Shown here piece by piece: positions 43,837 through 52,250 of a stretch of 64,000 nucleotides of DNA (position 1 is its first letter; every line of letters begins with the position of its first letter). The notes under the pieces were generated by a model. The model worked only from the letters and a program-made list of their open reading frames with translations. It made no database searches and was not told where the DNA came from. This stretch comes from SURF-13 sp041695325 (lineage in GTDB: Bacteria > Pseudomonadota > Gammaproteobacteria > SURF-13), in NCBI GenBank assembly GCA_041695325.1, contig JBGFRC010000001.1, forward strand, positions 8,473 to 72,472. The letters are read 5' to 3'. Made by a program: the position numbers and the translations under genes.

Positions 43837-44212
43837 ACTGTCCATCTGCCGCGCGCTCATCCGGCAAATCGAGACCCTGGCAAGACAGCATCTGGCGCAG
43901 GCGGTCACGCGCGTCACGCTGCAAATCGGCCCGCTTTCCGGCGTGGCACCGGAACTGCTGGAGCAGGCCTTTTACGCCACGCGCGAGGGCACGCTGGCCG
44001 CGGAGGCGCGCCTGACAACAGTGCATGCGCCGGTCCGCGTGCGTTGCGAACAGTGCGGCGCGGAGAGCGCAGCGGAGATCCATCGCCTCACCTGCGCCCA
44101 ATGCGGTGGCTGGCGCACGCGGCTCATCAGCGGCAATGAAATGCAACTGGTGAGCGTGGAGCTGGAGGGCGGCGATGCCGCCCCCTCAAACGAGGAAGCG
44201 GCTTATGTGTAA
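43829..44212 (+). CDS. hypA: Hydrogenase nickel incorporation protein HypA
   Basis: 127 residues. MHELSICRALIRQIE with the nickel-ligand His2; zinc motifs CEQCGAES and CAQCGG at about 68 and 90. It delivers nickel with HypB to the large subunit. Overlaps hypB by 8 bases. Confidence 0.96.
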   Translation: MHELSICRALIRQIETLARQHLAQAVTRVTLQIGPLSGVAPELLEQAFYATREGTLAAEARLTTVHAPVRVRCEQCGAESAAEIHRLTCAQCGGWRTRLISGNEMQLVSVELEGGDAAPSNEEAAYV

Positions 44213-44984
44213 CACCTGCGGCTGCACCGTCACCCCCGCCAATCAACACCTTATCTACCGGCCTGTCGAGCAACAACAGCGCACCCTGCCCGTGTTCCAT
44301 CGCCTGCTCGCGGAAAATGACGCGCAGGCCGCGCACAACCGCGCGCATTTCGACGCGCACGGCGTGCTGGCCGTGAATCTCATGTCCTCCCCCGGCGCGG
44401 GCAAGACAGCGCTGCTGGAGGCGACCATAGCCGCGCTGCGCGATGAAATGCGGATGGCAGTGATCGAAGGCGACCTGGAAACGGAAAACGACGCCGATCG
44501 CATCCGCGCCCAGGGCGTGCCGGCGGTACAGATCACCACCGGCGCCGCCTGTCACCTGGATGCGCGCATGGTGCACGGCGCGCTGCATCAAATTGATCTG
44601 GCCGGGGTAGACATTGTCTTCATCGAGAACGTCGGCAACCTGGTGTGCCCGGCGAGCTTTGACCTGGGCCAGCATCGCAACGTGGTGCTGCTCTCGGTCA
44701 CTGAGGGAGACGACAAACCCGCCAAGTACCCGGTGATGTTCCGCGCGGCGGACCTGGTGCTGCTGACCAAAACCGATCTGCTGCCGCATCTGGATAATTT
44801 TGACCCCACGCAAGCGGAGCGATACTTACGCCGGCTTGCCAATCCCGCGCCGCTGTGGCTGCTCTCCTCCAAAAAAATGACCGGCCTTGAACCTTGGCTC
44901 AACTGGCTGCGCAAGCACGCGCGCAAGGCGTCTCCTCCGGTTCATGCCGGCGTTGCACTTTTTTTCACTCCCAATCACGCATGA
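44205..44984 (+). CDS. hypB: Hydrogenase nickel incorporation GTPase HypB
   Basis: 259 residues from ATG at 44205. N-terminal CNTCGC nickel site; P-loop NLMSSPGAGKTALLE; EGDLETENDADRI and TGAACHLDARMV with the metal-binding Cys-His, and TKTDLLPHLD (G4). No long His-rich nickel store is present. It hydrolyses GTP to load nickel. Overlaps hypD by 4 bases (ATGA). Confidence 0.97.
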   Translation: MCNTCGCTVTPANQHLIYRPVEQQQRTLPVFHRLLAENDAQAAHNRAHFDAHGVLAVNLMSSPGAGKTALLEATIAALRDEMRMAVIEGDLETENDADRIRAQGVPAVQITTGAACHLDARMVHGALHQIDLAGVDIVFIENVGNLVCPASFDLGQHRNVVLLSVTEGDDKPAKYPVMFRAADLVLLTKTDLLPHLDNFDPTQAERYLRRLANPAPLWLLSSKKMTGLEPWLNWLRKHARKASPPVHAGVALFFTPNHA

Positions 44985-46087
44985 CAGCCCTCTCCGCCCA
45001 AGACTGGCTGGAAAAAATCCGCGCGCTGCCGCTGCGGCGGAAAGTGCGCATCATGAACGTGTGCGGCGGGCACGAGCGCACCATCACGCTGAGCGGATTG
45101 CGCCACGCGCTGCCCGCCAACATCGAGCTCATCCCCGGCCCAGGCTGTCCGGTGTGCGTGTGTCCCGAAGAAGACGTGTACGAGGCCATCCAGCTTGCGC
45201 GCCTGGAGCACGTCATCCTGTGCGTCTTCGGCGACATGCTGCGCGTGCCGGTGAACGCGCCCAAGGGAGACGTACGCTCCCTGGAGCAGGCCAAGGCCGC
45301 GGGCGCGGACGTCCGCCCCGTCGCCTCGCCCGCCGAGGTGGTGCAAATCGCCCGTGCCCATCCGCAACGTCCGGTGGTGTTCTTCGCCGCCGGATTCGAG
45401 ACTACCATGGCGCCGCTGGCCGCGATGCTGGCGCAGGGCACGCCGGACAATCTGTTCCTGCTGCTCTCCGGACGCCTGACCTGGCCCGCGGTGGCAATGT
45501 TGCTTGCCTCCGGTGCGCCCGGCTTCGATGCGCTCATCGCCCCCGGTCACGTGTCCACCATTATGGGGCCTGAACAATGGCGCTTCGTGGCGGATGAACA
45601 TCATATCCCCGCCGCGATTGGCGGCTTCACGCCCGAAACACTGCTCGCCGCGATGTATTCCACGCTGCGCCAGATCAGCGAAGGCGAATGCTTTCTCGAT
45701 AACTGCTATCCCGAAGTGGTGCTGCCGGGCGGCAATACGAGCGCGCAAAAATACCTGGCCGCAACCCTGCAAGTAACGGACGCCACGTGGCGCGGAATCG
45801 GCGTGATTCCCGCGTCGGGATATGCGCTCAAGGAACACCTGCGGGACAAAGACGCACGGCGGCGCTTTTCCTTTCCCTGTAATACCCGCCGCAAACGCAT
45901 GGGTGAAATGCCGCCCGGCTGCGACTGCGCCAAGGTGGTGCTGGGCAAGATTTATCCGAACGCGTGCACGCTCTACGGCCGCGCCTGCACGCCGCGCACC
46001 CCCATCGGCCCGTGCATGGTCTCGGACGAAGGCGCCTGCCGCATCTGGTGGGCGGGCGGTGTGCGCGCGGAGACCGAGGCGGTATAA
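44981..46087 (+). CDS. hypD: Hydrogenase maturation protein HypD
   Basis: 368 residues from ATG at 44981. IMNVCGGHERTITLSGLRHALP, GPGCPVCVCPEED and GFETTMAPLAAML are family motifs; the [4Fe-4S] cysteines lie in MPPGCDCAKVVLGKIYPNACTLYGRACTPR. It is the scaffold on which Fe(CN)2CO is assembled with HypC. Overlaps hypB; the next gene starts 4 bases downstream. Confidence 0.97.
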   Translation: MTALSAQDWLEKIRALPLRRKVRIMNVCGGHERTITLSGLRHALPANIELIPGPGCPVCVCPEEDVYEAIQLARLEHVILCVFGDMLRVPVNAPKGDVRSLEQAKAAGADVRPVASPAEVVQIARAHPQRPVVFFAAGFETTMAPLAAMLAQGTPDNLFLLLSGRLTWPAVAMLLASGAPGFDALIAPGHVSTIMGPEQWRFVADEHHIPAAIGGFTPETLLAAMYSTLRQISEGECFLDNCYPEVVLPGGNTSAQKYLAATLQVTDATWRGIGVIPASGYALKEHLRDKDARRRFSFPCNTRRKRMGEMPPGCDCAKVVLGKIYPNACTLYGRACTPRTPIGPCMVSDEGACRIWWAGGVRAETEAV

Positions 46088-46091
46088 GGGC

Positions 46092-47195
46092 ATGCGCCCG
46101 ATTTTTCATCCGCAACTGGTCAACGATCCCTTCGGCGACCCCGGCGTGTACGTGGAATTCCTGTTTGAAAAGCGCGCGCTGCTGTTTGACCTGGGCGACC
46201 TGCGCGCGCTTGCGCCACGCAAGATTCTGCGCCTGAGTCACGCGTTCGTATCGCACACCCATATGGATCACTTCATGGGCTTCGATCAATTGCTGCGCAT
46301 ATGCCTCGGCAGGGACAAGAAGCTCAGCCTGTACGGGCCGCCTGGATTCATCGAGCAGGTCCATCACAAGCTCGCCGCCTACACCTGGAATCTCGTGCAG
46401 AATTATCCCGCCGACTTTACCCTGGAAGCATTTGAGATTCACCCCGGCGGACAGCTCGATGCGGTTGAGTTTCACTGCCGGCATGGTTTTCAACGCGAGC
46501 GCGCACGCACGTCCGCCATCACTGGCGATATCCTCGTTGATGACCCCGCCTTTCGCGTGCATGTGGCGTTTCTGGATCACAAGACCGCGTGTCTTGCTTT
46601 TGCTCTGGAGGAAAAGCAGCACGTCAACGTGTGGAAAAACCGCCTGCAGGAGCAGGGGCTTGCCGTCGGGCCGTGGCTCAAGGATTTAAAGCACGCGCTG
46701 TTGAGCGGCGCAGCCGACGATACGCCGCTCGCCGTGCAGTGGCATGGGGTGAACGGCGGACGGGAAAAATACCTGCCGCTGGGCCTGCTCAAAACCAACA
46801 TTCTGCGCATCGTGCCGGGACAGAAAGTGGCTTACGTCACCGATGTCATCTATCATCCGGAAAACGCAAAGCGCATCGTGGAGCTGGCCCGTGACTCCGA
46901 CCTGCTGTTCATCGAATGCACCTTTCTGGAAGAAGATGCCGCGCGCGCGATGGAAAAATATCACCTCACCGCGCGTCAGGCGGGCGCATTGGCGCGCGCG
47001 GCCGGCGCGAAGCGGGTCATTCCGTTTCATTTTTCGCCGAAATACGCCGGCCAGCCGGAGCGGCTCACGCAGGAATTGGCGCGGGCATTTTCCCCGCCGC
47101 CTGCCTGTGCGTCGCCTGCTTGCGCGCTGCGCGCAGGCAAGCACGCGGACAGGCGCGCGGAGGCGCCTGCGCGGAATGCCCTATCGCTCCTCTGA
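46092..47195 (+). CDS. Metallo-beta-lactamase-fold protein (ribonuclease-Z-like) inside the hyp operon
   Basis: 367 residues from ATG at 46092. The metal motif is SHTHMDHFMGFDQLLR (HxHxDH); later VAYVTDVIYHPENAKRI, IECTFLEEDAARA and VIPFHFSPKYAGQ hold the remaining ligands, like RNase Z/ElaC. It has no tRNA-binding exosite that can be recognised. Lying 4 bases behind hypD, it is part of the hyp transcript; a role in maturation is possible but unproven. Convergent overlap of 15 bases with a MazG-like gene. Confidence 0.85.
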   Translation: MRPIFHPQLVNDPFGDPGVYVEFLFEKRALLFDLGDLRALAPRKILRLSHAFVSHTHMDHFMGFDQLLRICLGRDKKLSLYGPPGFIEQVHHKLAAYTWNLVQNYPADFTLEAFEIHPGGQLDAVEFHCRHGFQRERARTSAITGDILVDDPAFRVHVAFLDHKTACLAFALEEKQHVNVWKNRLQEQGLAVGPWLKDLKHALLSGAADDTPLAVQWHGVNGGREKYLPLGLLKTNILRIVPGQKVAYVTDVIYHPENAKRIVELARDSDLLFIECTFLEEDAARAMEKYHLTARQAGALARAAGAKRVIPFHFSPKYAGQPERLTQELARAFSPPPACASPACALRAGKHADRRAEAPARNALSLL

Positions 47196-47594
47196 TTTCG
47201 CATGACTCCACAAGGCATCCATCTCTTCCAGTGTGGACTCCTGCGGTTTGCGGCCGCGCTCGGCGAGCAGCGCCTCGATGCGCCGGAAGCGGCGCTCGAA
47301 CTTGGCGTTAGCCCGTTGCAGAGCGGCTTCCGGGGCAACGTCGAGATGACGCGCCAGATTCACGCATACAAACAGCAGGTCGCCGATCTCGTCCTCCAGC
47401 CGGTCGTGACCGGCGCCTTGCGCGATTTCGTGGCGGATCTCGCGCAACTCCTCCTCGATCTTGCCCAGCACCTGTTCCACCTGCGGCCAATCGAAGCCCA
47501 CGCGCGCCACGCGCCTTTGAAACTCCAGCGCGTGGGCCAGGGCCGTCAAGGAGGACTGGATGTTATCGAGCACGCTCTCAGGTTTGATCTTCAT
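47181..47594 (-). CDS. MazG-like nucleotide pyrophosphohydrolase, single domain
   Basis: 137 residues, corresponding to one MazG helical domain, so much shorter than full MazG (about 260). The metal motif appears in KIEEELREIRHEI and LEDEIGDLLFVCVNLARHL (EExxE and ExxD). It removes pyrophosphate from abnormal nucleotides. It is transcribed against the hyp genes; a divergent gap of 45 bases separates it from hypF. Confidence 0.9.
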   Translation of the reverse strand: MKIKPESVLDNIQSSLTALAHALEFQRRVARVGFDWPQVEQVLGKIEEELREIRHEIAQGAGHDRLEDEIGDLLFVCVNLARHLDVAPEAALQRANAKFERRFRRIEALLAERGRKPQESTLEEMDALWSHAKSEER

Positions 47595-47639
47595 GATCCG
47601 GTTTATGTGAGTTTTCGGACGCCCTGCCGCGCATCATAA

Positions 47640-49937
47640 ATGCACACACCTGTCATGTCATCCCCGCCGCCGCTTGCACCCTCGCGTCAGTCCAGGCGCT
47701 GGCTGCTCGGCGGACGCGTGCAAGGCGTGGGCTTCCGCCCTTTTGTGTACCGCCTTGCGCGGCATTATGACCTCTCCGGCTGGGTAAGAAATCTCTCCGG
47801 CCGGGTGGAGATTGTGGCGCAGGGCGCAAACGGGACACTGGAACAGTTCAGCCGCGCGCTGATGGGTGAAGCGCCGCCGCTCGCCAGAGTTGAAATTATC
47901 TCTTGTGAACCTCTTGCTCAGACGCAGGACTGCGTATCCTTCCACATCCTGCCCAGCCTGTCCGGCGCAACCGAGTCCATCCATCTGCCGCCGGATTACT
48001 TTCTGTGCGCGGAGTGCTGGAGCGAATTGCACGATCCAGCCAACCGACGTTACCGCTATCCCTTCATTAACTGTACGCAGTGCGGTCCGCGCTACACCGT
48101 GATCCGCGCGCTGCCCTACGATCGCGCCAACACCACGCTCGCAGGCTTTGAACTATGTGCAGAGTGCAGCAAAGAATACGGCAATCCACTCGACCGGCGT
48201 TTTCACGCCGAGCCGGTGGCCTGCCCCGCGTGCGGCCCGCAACTGTTCTTCCATGCGCCGGGGCGCACCTCCATTGACGACACAGCGGACGCCCTGAGCG
48301 CATGCGTGGCCGCATTGCGCGAAGGGAAGATCGTGGCCGTGAAAGGCGTCGGCGGCTATCATCTTATGTGCGATGCGCGCAGCGACTCCGCCGTGCTGCG
48401 CCTGCGCAGCCGCAAGCCGCGGCCGCACAAACCTCTGGCGGTGATGTTCCCGCTGCAGGGCGAAGACGGATTGAACGGCGTGCGCGGGCACGCGCTTGTC
48501 GGCGCCGTTGAAACACGCGCCTTGCTTGATCCGGCGTGCCCCATCGTGCTGGTAAAAAAAGGTTCACAGGCCGGATTGTCGCCATACATCGCACCGGGGC
48601 TGAATGAAATCGGCGCACTGCTGCCGTACAGTCCGTTGCATCATTTGTTACTGGAAGAGTTCGGCGCGCCGCTGGTCGCCACCTCCGCCAATATCAGCGG
48701 CGAACCGGTGCTCACGGATAATGGCAAAGCGCAGGCGCGTCTCGCGCACGTGGCGGATACGTTCCTGCACCACAACCGTCCCATCGCCCGCCCCGCCGAC
48801 GATGCCGTAGTGCGCGTCATCGCCGGCAAACCGCGTGTGCTGCGCCTTGGCAGAGGGCTGGCGCCGCTGGAACTCCCCTTGCCTTTTACCCTGCGCCGCC
48901 CTCTTCTCGCCTGCGGCGCGCATATCAAAAACACCACCGCGCTGGCGTGGAATAATCGCGTGGTGATCTCGCCCCACATCGGCGACCTCGGTACCGTACG
49001 CAGCATGGAAATATATGAACAAACCGCCGCCGATCTGCAAGCGCTTTACGGCGTGCGCGCGGAAATACTGATCTGCGACGCGCACCCCGGTTACGCCAAC
49101 ACGCGCTGGGCGAGACGCACAGGCTTGCCCGTCATCCCGGTCTGGCATCATCATGCGCACGCCTCCGTGCTGGCGGGTGAATTCCCCGAGGTCAAAAACT
49201 GGTTGGTGTTTAGCTGGGATGGCGTAGGCTTGGGTGAAGACGGGACCCTATGGGGCGGCGAGGCCCTGCTGGGGGCGCCTGGAAACTGGCGGCGCGCAGC
49301 GACCCTGCGTCCGTTTCATTTGCCGGGCGGAGATAAGGCCGCGCGCGGACTGTGGCGCAGCGCGCTCGCATTGTGTTGGGAGGCGGGTTATGCCTGGCGC
49401 GAATGTCCGAAAGACATCGCACTGTTACAACACGCCTGGCAGCGGCGGCTCAACAGCCCGCAAACCAGCGCGGCGGGGCGATTGTTTGACGGAGCGGCGG
49501 CCCTGCTCGGCTTGGCCGTCGAGACCAGCTTTGAAGGACAAGGACCGATGTATCTGGAGGCCATCAGCGGTGAAATCGCGCAACCCGTCACGCTGCCGTT
49601 GCAGCGCAACGCGCGCGGGATTTGGCAAACCGAGTGGGCGCCGCTCATTCCCTATCTGCTCAATGAGGATTTAACTATTGGGCAACGCGGCGCGGGTTTT
49701 CACGCCAGTCTCGCCCAGACCCTGTTACAGCAGGCACGCGTGTTGCGCGATGAGCACGGCGTAACTCACGTGGGCCTGAGCGGCGGCGTGTTTCAAAACT
49801 GCGTGCTTACGGAGCAGGCGATGGCGCTGCTGAACAATGACGGCTTTGAGGTCCGCCTTACCGAACGCGTGCCGTGCAATGACGGCGGCATCAGCTACGG
49901 CCAAATCATCGAAGCACGCGCCAGGCTGAACAACTGA
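47640..49937 (+). CDS. hypF: Carbamoyltransferase HypF
   Basis: 765 residues, full length. Acylphosphatase domain (about 20-105; LLGGRVQGVGFRPFVYRLAR), zinc-finger pairs CAECWSEL, CTQCGPRY, CAECSKEY and CPACGPQ, then a YrdC-like domain (KGVGGYHLMCDARSD) and the C-terminal carbamoyltransferase domain with the VWHHHAHASVLAGE motif. It makes the CN ligand precursor from carbamoyl phosphate and passes it to HypE. Its stop is at the first base of hypE. Confidence 0.97.
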   Translation: MHTPVMSSPPPLAPSRQSRRWLLGGRVQGVGFRPFVYRLARHYDLSGWVRNLSGRVEIVAQGANGTLEQFSRALMGEAPPLARVEIISCEPLAQTQDCVSFHILPSLSGATESIHLPPDYFLCAECWSELHDPANRRYRYPFINCTQCGPRYTVIRALPYDRANTTLAGFELCAECSKEYGNPLDRRFHAEPVACPACGPQLFFHAPGRTSIDDTADALSACVAALREGKIVAVKGVGGYHLMCDARSDSAVLRLRSRKPRPHKPLAVMFPLQGEDGLNGVRGHALVGAVETRALLDPACPIVLVKKGSQAGLSPYIAPGLNEIGALLPYSPLHHLLLEEFGAPLVATSANISGEPVLTDNGKAQARLAHVADTFLHHNRPIARPADDAVVRVIAGKPRVLRLGRGLAPLELPLPFTLRRPLLACGAHIKNTTALAWNNRVVISPHIGDLGTVRSMEIYEQTAADLQALYGVRAEILICDAHPGYANTRWARRTGLPVIPVWHHHAHASVLAGEFPEVKNWLVFSWDGVGLGEDGTLWGGEALLGAPGNWRRAATLRPFHLPGGDKAARGLWRSALALCWEAGYAWRECPKDIALLQHAWQRRLNSPQTSAAGRLFDGAAALLGLAVETSFEGQGPMYLEAISGEIAQPVTLPLQRNARGIWQTEWAPLIPYLLNEDLTIGQRGAGFHASLAQTLLQQARVLRDEHGVTHVGLSGGVFQNCVLTEQAMALLNNDGFEVRLTERVPCNDGGISYGQIIEARARLNN

Positions 49938-50941
49938 TGCAAGACACCCACATCAGCCTCGCGCACGGCAACGGCGGGCGCTGCATGCGCGAGCTCATCG
50001 AACGCCTGTTCGCGCATCACCTGGCCAATCCGCTGCTCGACATTGACGCCGATGCCGTGCCGCTGCCGATGCCGGAGGGCGAGATCATGCTCACCACGGA
50101 CGGTTTCACCGTGCAGCCGCTGGAGTTTCCCGGCGGCGACATCGGGGCGCTCGCCGTACACGGCACGGTGAACGACCTCGCGGTGGCTGGCGCGACGCCG
50201 CTCTATCTCACCCTCAACGCGTTGATTGAGGAAGGCCTGGAAGTCGCCCAGCTCCGGCGCATCATCGCCAGCCTCGCGCGCAGCGCGCGGGAAACCGGCG
50301 TGCGCGTGGTGGCGGGCGACACCAAGGTCGTGCCGCGTGGCGCGGGCGGCGGTCTGTACCTTTCCGCCAGCGGCGTGGGTGCGCGCGCGCCTGGCGTACA
50401 GTTGGGCATAACGCAGATCAGGGAGGGTGATGCGATACTGGTCAGCGGGCCGGTGGGCGATCACGCCGTGGCCGTGCTGCTCGCACGCGAACAATTCGGC
50501 CTGCGCGGAAACATATACTCCGACATGGCCTGCGTGCTGCCGCTCACCCGCGCCCTGCTCGCCTTTGCCGGTCTGCGCTTCATGCGCGATCCCACGCGCG
50601 GCGGACTCGCCACCGTGCTGCACGAAATTTGCCGTGCAACCAATCTGGGCGTGCATCTTGAAGAAGCCGCCATACCCATCAGGCCCGCCGTGCGCTCGGT
50701 ATGTGACATGCTCGGCTATGACCCGCTCTATCTCGCCTGCGAAGGCCGCGTAGTCGCGGTGATTGCACCCGATCAGGCGCAAGCGGCGCTCGCAGTCTGG
50801 CGCACCGCGCCGCTGGGCGACCAGGCCGCCATCATCGGACACATGACAGGCAACCCGGCGCGTGTAATCCTGGAAACCTACATCGGCGGCAGACGCATAC
50901 TGGAAGAACTGGAAGACGACCCCCTGCCGCGTATCTGCTGA
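49937..50941 (+). CDS. hypE: Hydrogenase maturation protein HypE
   Basis: 334 residues. PurM-like ATPase that dehydrates the thiocarbamate on its C-terminal Cys to cyanide. The N-terminal ISLAHGNGGRCMRELIE, TTDGFTV, HGTVNDLAVAGATP, and the C-terminal DPLPRIC with the reactive Cys as last residue are present. The last 162 bases (50780-50941) recur in a degenerate form at 58109-58269, beyond the Fic/R-M island. Confidence 0.97.
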   Translation: MQDTHISLAHGNGGRCMRELIERLFAHHLANPLLDIDADAVPLPMPEGEIMLTTDGFTVQPLEFPGGDIGALAVHGTVNDLAVAGATPLYLTLNALIEEGLEVAQLRRIIASLARSARETGVRVVAGDTKVVPRGAGGGLYLSASGVGARAPGVQLGITQIREGDAILVSGPVGDHAVAVLLAREQFGLRGNIYSDMACVLPLTRALLAFAGLRFMRDPTRGGLATVLHEICRATNLGVHLEEAAIPIRPAVRSVCDMLGYDPLYLACEGRVVAVIAPDQAQAALAVWRTAPLGDQAAIIGHMTGNPARVILETYIGGRRILEELEDDPLPRIC

Positions 50942-51011
50942 CAACACGCCTGGACCCCGGTCATCGAATCCAGGGTCGAACGGGCATCCCTTGTGACGGG
51001 ACTTTCCTATT

Positions 51012-51088
51012 TGTCGAAAAAAAGGTATTATTTCGACACATTATTCCGATCTGTCGATGCGATCAACAGGTTCTGCGGACGTGTCGAA
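51012..51088. promoter_or_regulatory. TGTCGAAA palindrome and half-sites before fic
   Basis: TGTCGAAA (51012-51019) and TTTCGACA (51031-51038) form a perfect inverted repeat with 11 bases between. Further TGTCGA half-sites at 51052 and 51082 follow. The Fic protein has a C-terminal winged-helix region, so this could be its own operator. Inferred. Confidence 0.5.
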
Positions 51089-51110
51089 CCACGAGATACT
51101 TGATAAACAA

Positions 51111-52250
51111 ATGAAAAATTTCGATCCCGCCAAGCCCTATAACGCACTGCCCCTGCTGCCTCCACAGGCAGATATCGAAAGCCGGACGGTACTCAAGGCT
51201 TGCATCGGCGCCCGCGCCGCGCTGGGGGAGCTCAAGCAGGCCGCAGGGTTGATTCCCAACCCGGCCATCCTGATCAACACCATTCCCCTGCTCGAAGCGC
51301 GCGCCAGTTCCGAAATCGAGAATATCGTCACCACTGCCGATCGTCTGTTCCGATATGCCCAGAATGATGCGGCAGGGCGGGCCGACCCGGCTACGAAGGA
51401 AGCGCTGCGTTACCGTACCGCGCTGTATCAGGGGTTCCAATCGCTGAAAAAGCGGCCACTCACCACCGCCACCGCCGTGGACATCTGTCGCACCATCAAG
51501 GGTGTGGCCTTGGATGTCCGGCGCATACCAGGCACGACACTCGCCAACGACGCTACCGGCAAGGTGATCTATACGCCACCGCAGGGCGAGGCCTTGCTGC
51601 GCAAGCTGCTCGCCAATTGGGAGCGTTTCCTGCACGAGGCCGACGAGTTCGACCCCCTCATTCGCATGGCCGTGGCGCATTGCCAGTTCGAGGCTATACA
51701 CCCGTTCAGCGACGGTAACGGCCGTACCGGTCGCATCCTCAACCTGCTGTTCCTGGTAGAACAAGGGCTGATCGATCTGCCTGTGCTCTACCTCAGCCGT
51801 CATATTCTCCGCCGCAAGGCTGATTACTACCGCCTTCTGCAGGCGGTCACCACCGGGGGACAATGGGAAAAATGGCTGCTTTACATGCTGAGCGGCGTCG
51901 AGGAGACGGCCCGCTGGACCACCACCAAGATTCAAGCCATTCGCGAACTACTTGATGCCACGGCGGATTGGGTTGGCGCAGAACTGCCCGCCATCTGCAG
52001 CCGCGAGCTCATTGAGCTGGTATTCGTTCAGCCATACTGCCGCATCGCAAATGTAGTGGAGGCCGGAATAGCCCGACGCCAGACCGCCTCAGTATATCTA
52101 AAGGAACTATGCGCTGTCGGTATCCTGAAAGAAATGAGCGCCGGACGCGAGAAGCTTTTTATCAACCCACGACTGATGACACTACTCACAGCAGAACACC
52201 ACGCTGTGTCCATATCTCTGGGGAAGAAAAGATCAAACCATGCCAACTGA
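51111..52250 (+). CDS. Fic family protein (AMP-transferase type) with C-terminal winged helix
   Basis: 379 residues from ATG at 51111 (MKNFDPAKPYNALPLLPP, the usual family start); ATG at 51057 and GTG at 51081 are alternatives. The active-site loop HPFSDGNGRTGRI is complete. An N-terminal inhibitory-helix-like segment SSEIENIVTT is present, so the protein may be self-inhibited. The C-terminal region (about 285-370; GIARRQTASVYLKELCAVGILKEM) looks like a winged helix. Such proteins add AMP to target proteins; some are toxins or anti-phage factors. Overlaps hsdR by 11 bases. Confidence 0.92.
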   Translation: MKNFDPAKPYNALPLLPPQADIESRTVLKACIGARAALGELKQAAGLIPNPAILINTIPLLEARASSEIENIVTTADRLFRYAQNDAAGRADPATKEALRYRTALYQGFQSLKKRPLTTATAVDICRTIKGVALDVRRIPGTTLANDATGKVIYTPPQGEALLRKLLANWERFLHEADEFDPLIRMAVAHCQFEAIHPFSDGNGRTGRILNLLFLVEQGLIDLPVLYLSRHILRRKADYYRLLQAVTTGGQWEKWLLYMLSGVEETARWTTTKIQAIRELLDATADWVGAELPAICSRELIELVFVQPYCRIANVVEAGIARRQTASVYLKELCAVGILKEMSAGREKLFINPRLMTLLTAEHHAVSISLGKKRSNHAN

